Assembly (NCBI GenBank): GCA_900314375.1
Contig: OMVC01000158.1
Coordinates: 1-23,869, forward strand
Source: an uncultured bacterium
GTDB taxonomy: Bacteria > Cyanobacteriota > Vampirovibrionia > Gastranaerophilales > Gastranaerophilaceae
Direction: 5' to 3'
Length of the DNA stretch: 23,869 nt
This document shows, one piece after another, positions 20,155 through 23,869 of this stretch (positions are counted from its first letter, which is position 1; each line of letters opens with the position of its first letter). The notes below the pieces were generated by a model. The model did no database searches, was not told the DNA's origin, and saw nothing but the letters and a program-made list of their open reading frames with translations. Position numbers and translations under genes: made by a program.

Positions 20155-21948
20155 ATGGCAAGGATAAAACAATTATCAAAGAATTTGATTAACCAGATTG
20201 CAGCAGGAGAAGTTATCGAACGTCCGGCATCAGTCGTAAAAGAATTGACTGAAAATTCAATTGATGCCGGTGCTACAAAAGTCAGTATTGAAATTACAAA
20301 CGATTGCCGCGATATTAGAATTGCCGATAACGGTTCGGGGATACATCCTGATGATATTTTGCTTGCTTTTTCAAAACACGCAACAAGTAAAATTCAGGAA
20401 GATGATGATTTATACAATATCCATACCTTCGGTTTCCGCGGTGAAGCTTTAGCAAGTATTATTTCAATTTCAAAATTGACTTGTATTACAAGAACTGCTG
20501 ATTTTGAGACAGGAACAAAAGTTACTTGTGAAAATTCCGAAGTTAAGCAGGTAGAAACGGGTTGTGCAGTCGGTACTATTATGGAAGTTAAAGATTTATT
20601 CTATAATTTGCCTGTTCGTTTGAAATTTTTAAAAAGTTCAAATACCGAGTTTTCATATATTCAAGAGATGGTGCAAGCTATTGCTCTATCACATCCGGAA
20701 GTTTCAATAGAATTAAAAAAATACGGAAAAACTGTCTTAAAAACAACAGGGCAAAATAATTTAACCCAAACGATAAAAGAAGTTTATTCTTCAGATGTAA
20801 CAGATAATCTAAAAGAAGTGTTAAAGACTGATGAACTGTCAGGACTGAGGATTTCAGGTTTTGTGAGTACTCCTGATTATACGCGTTCCAGCAAAAAAAG
20901 TTATTATACATATATAAATTCGCGTGCAGTGAAATGTCCTGTTTTTCAAAAAGCTATTGATAATGTTTATAAAACACTAACCGCAAACAATAAATATCCG
21001 TTTGTTGTTTTAAATTTGGAAATTCCGCCTCATGATGTGGATGTAAATGTTCATCCGACAAAAAAAGAGGTTCGCTATAAAAATCCTAATCAAATATTTA
21101 ATTTTATATATTCTTCCGTTCAGGCAGGGTTATCAAATTATGTAGAAAAAACAAATGTAAAGCCATTTTCTGCATACATGCAAAAACCGCAAACTCCGCC
21201 GATTTCGGATAGTTCGTCGCCGATTGTGCAATTTCCGAAAGCTAAAGGCGAAATTTACATTGATGAACAAAATGACACAATGTTTGTTCCGTCAAATATA
21301 TCTCCAATGGAGGTAACATATCAAACAAAACAACCTCAACAATATCAAGCCTCTCAACAGGTTATGTTTGAACAAAAATCTCCGATTGAAGAATCAGGCG
21401 ATAAAATTATCGGACAATATAAAGATACATATATTTTGATTGAAACGGAAGAAGGGCTTGAAATAGTTGATCAGCACATAGCAGAAGAAAGATACAATTA
21501 TGAAAAACTTCAGGATAATAAAGAAATAATTTCTCAAATGCTTTTTGTATCCGACGTAATAGAAGTTTCCGCTTCCGAATCCGAACTTATAAAAGAAAAT
21601 CTCTCAAAATTTGAACATTTTGGCTATGGGATAGAATTTGTAAATGATAATGAAATCATTTTTCGTAAAATTCCTCAAATTCTTGCTAAAGTAAATCCTA
21701 AAGAAATTATCGCGGATATTTTGAATAATATTGAAGGTAATATTGACAATTTGGAAGAACAAATCCTAAAGACAACGGCTTGCAAGGCTTCTGTCAAAGC
21801 AAATACCCCGTTATCAATATGGCAGATGCAGGAAATCATCAAAAAATGGCGCACGACAAAAATGCCATATACTTGTCCGCATGGCAGACCAATAAGCCAT
21901 GTTATTGCGCATAAGGAATTGGCAGGATTTTTCCAACGTACAAAGTAA
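20155..21948 (+). CDS. mutL: DNA mismatch repair protein MutL with endonuclease domain
   Basis: MutL links mismatch recognition by MutS to strand incision. The N-terminal GHKL ATPase is clear: KNLINQIAAGEVIERPASVV, ENSIDAGAT, DNGSGI and FGFRGEALASI, with DVDVNVHPTKKEVR ending the domain. A Gln/Pro-rich linker follows (about residues 345-420). The C-terminal nuclease motifs are intact: DQHIAEERYNYE from D439, ACKASVKA, and CPHGRP from C574, so it should nick DNA without MutH. I start at 20155 (597 residues) because GAGGG precedes it. The upstream ATG at 20125 would overlap the promoter. mutS is not in the window. Confidence 0.97.
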   Translation: MARIKQLSKNLINQIAAGEVIERPASVVKELTENSIDAGATKVSIEITNDCRDIRIADNGSGIHPDDILLAFSKHATSKIQEDDDLYNIHTFGFRGEALASIISISKLTCITRTADFETGTKVTCENSEVKQVETGCAVGTIMEVKDLFYNLPVRLKFLKSSNTEFSYIQEMVQAIALSHPEVSIELKKYGKTVLKTTGQNNLTQTIKEVYSSDVTDNLKEVLKTDELSGLRISGFVSTPDYTRSSKKSYYTYINSRAVKCPVFQKAIDNVYKTLTANNKYPFVVLNLEIPPHDVDVNVHPTKKEVRYKNPNQIFNFIYSSVQAGLSNYVEKTNVKPFSAYMQKPQTPPISDSSSPIVQFPKAKGEIYIDEQNDTMFVPSNISPMEVTYQTKQPQQYQASQQVMFEQKSPIEESGDKIIGQYKDTYILIETEEGLEIVDQHIAEERYNYEKLQDNKEIISQMLFVSDVIEVSASESELIKENLSKFEHFGYGIEFVNDNEIIFRKIPQILAKVNPKEIIADILNNIEGNIDNLEEQILKTTACKASVKANTPLSIWQMQEIIKKWRTTKMPYTCPHGRPISHVIAHKELAGFFQRTK

Positions 21949-21949
21949 C

Positions 21950-22501
21950 TTAAATACCTTTAATCGGAATACACGGATTTCCGACAGCTACAACATTCGG
22001 AGGTATATTTTTTGTAACGACTGAACCGGCACCAATAACTGCTCTGTCGCCAATTGATACTCCTGATAAGACCGTGACATTTCCGCCAATCCATACCTCT
22101 TTGCCTATTGTTATCGGTTTTGCATATTCCAGTCCTTTTAAGCGTTCTTTAGCATCTGTAGGATGCGCAGCGGTATAAAATCCGCAGTTTGGACCTATAA
22201 TGGTATTCGCACCAATCTTAATTTTTGCACAGTCTAAAAATACACTGTTATGATTGATATAAACAAAACCGCCAAATTCTATATTGTATCCGTAGTCACA
22301 AAAAAAATTCGGTTCAATCATCGGATTATTTCCGATATTACCTAATAATTTTTTGAGAATTTCCTGTTTCTTTTCTTTTTCTTCAGGTAATAGAGAATTA
22401 TATTGCATGCAAAGTGTTTTTGCCTTAATTCTGTCATTTTTTAGCTCTGTATCTTCGGGATTATACAATTCTCCTTTTAGCATTTTTGTTTTTTCTTTCA
22501 T
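21950..22501 (-). CDS. Maltose/galactoside O-acetyltransferase-type hexapeptide transferase
   Basis: A 183-residue left-handed beta-helix acetyl-CoA transferase of the Maa/LacA/NodL group. The N-terminal maltose-acetyltransferase helical region begins KEKTKMLKGELYNPEDTEL. The hexapeptide region includes YTAAHPTDAKERL with the catalytic His, and WIGGNVTVLSGVSIGDRAVIGAGSVVTKNIPP, ending VGNPC. Its natural acceptor is probably a sugar, but could be another hydroxyl compound. It converges on mutL with only 1 nt between the stop codons. AAGGAG precedes the ATG, with an extended -10 further up. Confidence 0.93.
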   Translation of the reverse strand: MKEKTKMLKGELYNPEDTELKNDRIKAKTLCMQYNSLLPEEKEKKQEILKKLLGNIGNNPMIEPNFFCDYGYNIEFGGFVYINHNSVFLDCAKIKIGANTIIGPNCGFYTAAHPTDAKERLKGLEYAKPITIGKEVWIGGNVTVLSGVSIGDRAVIGAGSVVTKNIPPNVVAVGNPCIPIKGI

Positions 22502-22521
22502 ATATAAACTCCTTTGCTATG

Positions 22522-22533
22522 ATTTTATCATAA
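22522..22533 (-). promoter_or_regulatory. Extended -10 promoter of the acetyltransferase gene
   Basis: TTATGATAAAAT on the minus strand, with the predicted start near 22515. The AAGGAG ribosome-binding site follows. It is back to back with the protease gene promoter. Confidence 0.5.
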
Positions 22534-22547
22534 CATGATTTAACAAT

Positions 22548-22576
22548 TTGATTTTTGTCTTATGATACTTTATAAT
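22548..22576 (+). promoter_or_regulatory. Promoter of the secreted metalloprotease gene
   Basis: TTGATT (22548-22553) lies 17 nt before a perfect TATAAT (22571-22576). The predicted start is near 22583, with GGGG as ribosome-binding site 6 nt before the ATG. Confidence 0.65.
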
Positions 22577-22596
22577 TTGAAAAAAAGGGGAAAAGT

Positions 22597-23151
22597 ATGT
22601 TTAAAAAGATTTTTAATATATTTATAATTGTATTGGCGGTATTTTTTACATTCACAAACAAAGCGCACGCCGTAGCGGATTATGGTCCTAATTGGGTAAA
22701 ACCGGTTATTTCCGTATACATTCCGCAAGGACACGCTTATTCTGAAATGTTTTTACATGCGTTCCAAAAATGGGAAAACAGCAGCTTTGGACAATTAAAA
22801 TTTCAATATGTAACTAAACTGCCGGCAGATATTGAAACTGTTTTTGTTTCAAAAGCAGACGGTACTGACGAAGGGGCAGGTTCATACACAATTATTGTTC
22901 AGGGCGGAAAAATAATTAAAGCGCAAATTGCTATTGCAGCTGTTCCGACAGAATTTTCCAACCAAATGATATTTACAACAATGCTGCATGAAATCGGTCA
23001 TGCTCTGGGGCTTGCAGACTCAAACAGAAAACTCGGGATTATGCATTCTCCGGTTCTTGAAACACAAGATCTCATAACAAATGACATTGTAAAACTTTAC
23101 AGACTTAACGGATGGTCATTTATGAATAAAGGAACTGAATCCAGCTTTTAA
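22597..23151 (+). CDS. Secreted metzincin-like zinc metalloprotease
   Basis: A Sec signal peptide covers residues 1-25, cleaved near NKAHA-VADYG. The mature part is a small matrixin-like domain. The zinc site is HEIGHALGLAD at residues 131-141, in the metzincin pattern HExxHxxGxx(H/D), with Asp 141 as the third ligand. The Met-turn methionine is M149 in LGIMHSP. The N-terminal part of the domain (FLHAFQKWENSSFGQLKF) is typical of matrixins, where a substrate-processing helix precedes the strands. There is no propeptide or cysteine switch. At 184 residues it is a minimal domain. It is likely an exported peptidase, with unknown target. Confidence 0.88.
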   Translation: MFKKIFNIFIIVLAVFFTFTNKAHAVADYGPNWVKPVISVYIPQGHAYSEMFLHAFQKWENSSFGQLKFQYVTKLPADIETVFVSKADGTDEGAGSYTIIVQGGKIIKAQIAIAAVPTEFSNQMIFTTMLHEIGHALGLADSNRKLGIMHSPVLETQDLITNDIVKLYRLNGWSFMNKGTESSF

Positions 23152-23154
23152 AAA

Positions 23155-23751
23155 CTATCTTGAATATATTTCAAATTTTGACATAGTTTTTTCAGGTTCT
23201 GTATAATTATTTATATATTCAATAGCATCATTTGGAGTTGAGGCAACATAGAATAAATCTCGCGCAACTTTATTTGCAAACTTTTCTTCTATAATTCTGT
23301 CAAAAAATTCCAATAAATTGTTATAGAATCCGTTTGTATTTAAAATGACAATTGGTTTCTTATTGTAACCAAGCTGTTTTTGAACAATCATTTCCGCTAA
23401 TTCTTCTAAAGTTCCCAAACCGCCTGCAAGTGCAATAACAGCATCCGATAATTCATCCATTTTACCCTTTCTGTCGCGCATACCGATAGCCAAATGGAAT
23501 TCATCACAATTATCCGTTTTGCAACCCATATCTGCTAAACGCTTTGGCATTACTCCATAGACCTTGCCACCATAGTTTCTGACTTCAGAAGCACAAGCCC
23601 ACATCATACCCAATGTTGAACCGCCATAAACTATATCATAGCCGTTCTGTCCGATTAATCTGCCTAATTCTGCAGCATCTTTATAATAAATATCATTTAA
23701 AAAATTACTTGATGAACAAAATACACATATCTTTTTAATATTTTCTGTCAT
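23155..23751 (-). CDS. LOG-family (TIGR00730) nucleotide-binding Rossmann protein
   Basis: LOG proteins hydrolyse cytokinin riboside monophosphates or related nucleotides. The 198-residue protein opens ICVFCSSSNFLN and has YGGSTLGMMWACASE, MRDRKGKMDELSDAVIAL and AGGLGTLEELAEM. The last is the family signature PGGxGTxxE with Ala for the first Pro, and Arg and Glu of the catalytic region are kept. I start at 23751 (MTENIKKI), where CGGAG lies upstream, rather than the in-frame ATG at 23781, which falls on the predicted promoter. It converges on the metalloprotease with 3 nt between stop codons. In bacteria its real substrate is often unknown. Confidence 0.9.
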   Translation of the reverse strand: MTENIKKICVFCSSSNFLNDIYYKDAAELGRLIGQNGYDIVYGGSTLGMMWACASEVRNYGGKVYGVMPKRLADMGCKTDNCDEFHLAIGMRDRKGKMDELSDAVIALAGGLGTLEELAEMIVQKQLGYNKKPIVILNTNGFYNNLLEFFDRIIEEKFANKVARDLFYVASTPNDAIEYINNYTEPEKTMSKFEIYSR

Positions 23752-23771
23752 ATTACAATACTCCGTATGAA

Positions 23772-23783
23772 ATAATAACATAA
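23772..23783 (-). promoter_or_regulatory. Extended -10 promoter of the LOG-family gene
   Basis: TTATGTTATTAT on the minus strand, a TG-n-TATTAT extended -10. The predicted start is near 23765, 14 nt before the ATG at 23751, just fitting the CGGAG ribosome-binding site. Confidence 0.4.
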
Positions 23784-23798
23784 AAACAAATTTATATA

Positions 23799-23869
23799 TT
23801 ATTCCCTAAATTCACCACCGATACGATAATAATGAGAACAAGAAATACCCTTGCCCGATGCGGAACAAT
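23799..23869 (-). CDS. 3' end of an unknown gene cut by the window edge
   Basis: An open frame enters from the right edge on the minus strand and ends at TAA 23799-23801. Its 22 visible residues are CSASGKGISCSHYYRIGGEF plus two more. Two cysteines spaced 10 apart with Gly, Ser and Tyr between them look like the end of an extracellular or pilin-like protein, but that is a guess. Codon use is unremarkable. It would lie directly upstream of the LOG-family gene in the same direction. Confidence 0.4.
   Translation of the reverse strand, partial: CSASGKGISCSHYYRIGGEFRE

Noticed and set aside
1..23869. tRNA, rRNA, CRISPR array, riboswitch, integrase or transposase genes
   Set aside because: I looked for T-loop and acceptor-like patterns, regular spacer repeats and transposase motifs and found none that I could support.

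Overview
The window is about 24 kb of AT-rich, gene-dense bacterial chromosome. Taxonomy is inferred, not proven. LptF/LptG-type permease genes point to an outer membrane. LL-diaminopimelate aminotransferase, a K+-independent-type membrane pyrophosphatase, ETF and an NfnA/PyrK-type flavoprotein point to an anaerobe of the non-photosynthetic cyanobacterial relatives (Vampirovibrionia/'Melainabacteria', Gastranaerophilales-like). Most genes are housekeeping. There is no integrase, transposase, CRISPR array or recognisable tRNA/rRNA.

Layout. (1) 127-3608, plus strand: a promoter, a small unknown gene, then yceD-rpmF-plsX-fabH (23S rRNA/ribosome and phospholipid/fatty-acid initiation), closed by a terminator. 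(2) 3711-4043: a small coiled-coil orphan converging on folD. (3) 4040-7299, minus strand: rplI, then a UROD/MetE-like methyltransferase, a CooC-like ATPase and folD, which looks like a one-carbon/corrinoid-related group. (4) 7389-11211, minus strand: etfB-etfA-dapL, then a ZIP metal transporter. (5) 11431-12262: a calpain-like cysteine protease gene split by a one-base frameshift in a poly-A run. (6) 12263-15825, minus strand: hppA, an NfnA/PyrK-like oxidoreductase and a 59-residue Cys-rich protein. (7) 15955-16437: a divergent flavodoxin-like gene. (8) 16483-18573, minus strand: a LuxR-type small regulator, a secreted orphan and an LptF/LptG permease. (9) 18696-20059: an XRE regulator facing an orphan DNA methyltransferase. 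(10) 20155-23869: mutL, a maltose-type acetyltransferase, a secreted metzincin-like protease, a LOG-family protein and the 3' end of another gene at the edge.

Three patterns cut across the genes. First, a palindromic intergenic repeat built from GTTGAA words occurs three times. Two copies, 12 kb apart and inverted, are 109/112 identical and run exactly from an upstream stop codon to the downstream ribosome-binding site. Second, five genes lack a Shine-Dalgarno sequence and have a -10-like hexamer ending exactly 6 nt before the ATG, which suggests leaderless mRNAs. Third, a 12-base extended -10 motif close to TTATGNTAAAAT precedes at least six genes. Together these suggest a consistent local promoter and initiation grammar, and a repeat family that can carry whole intergenic units.
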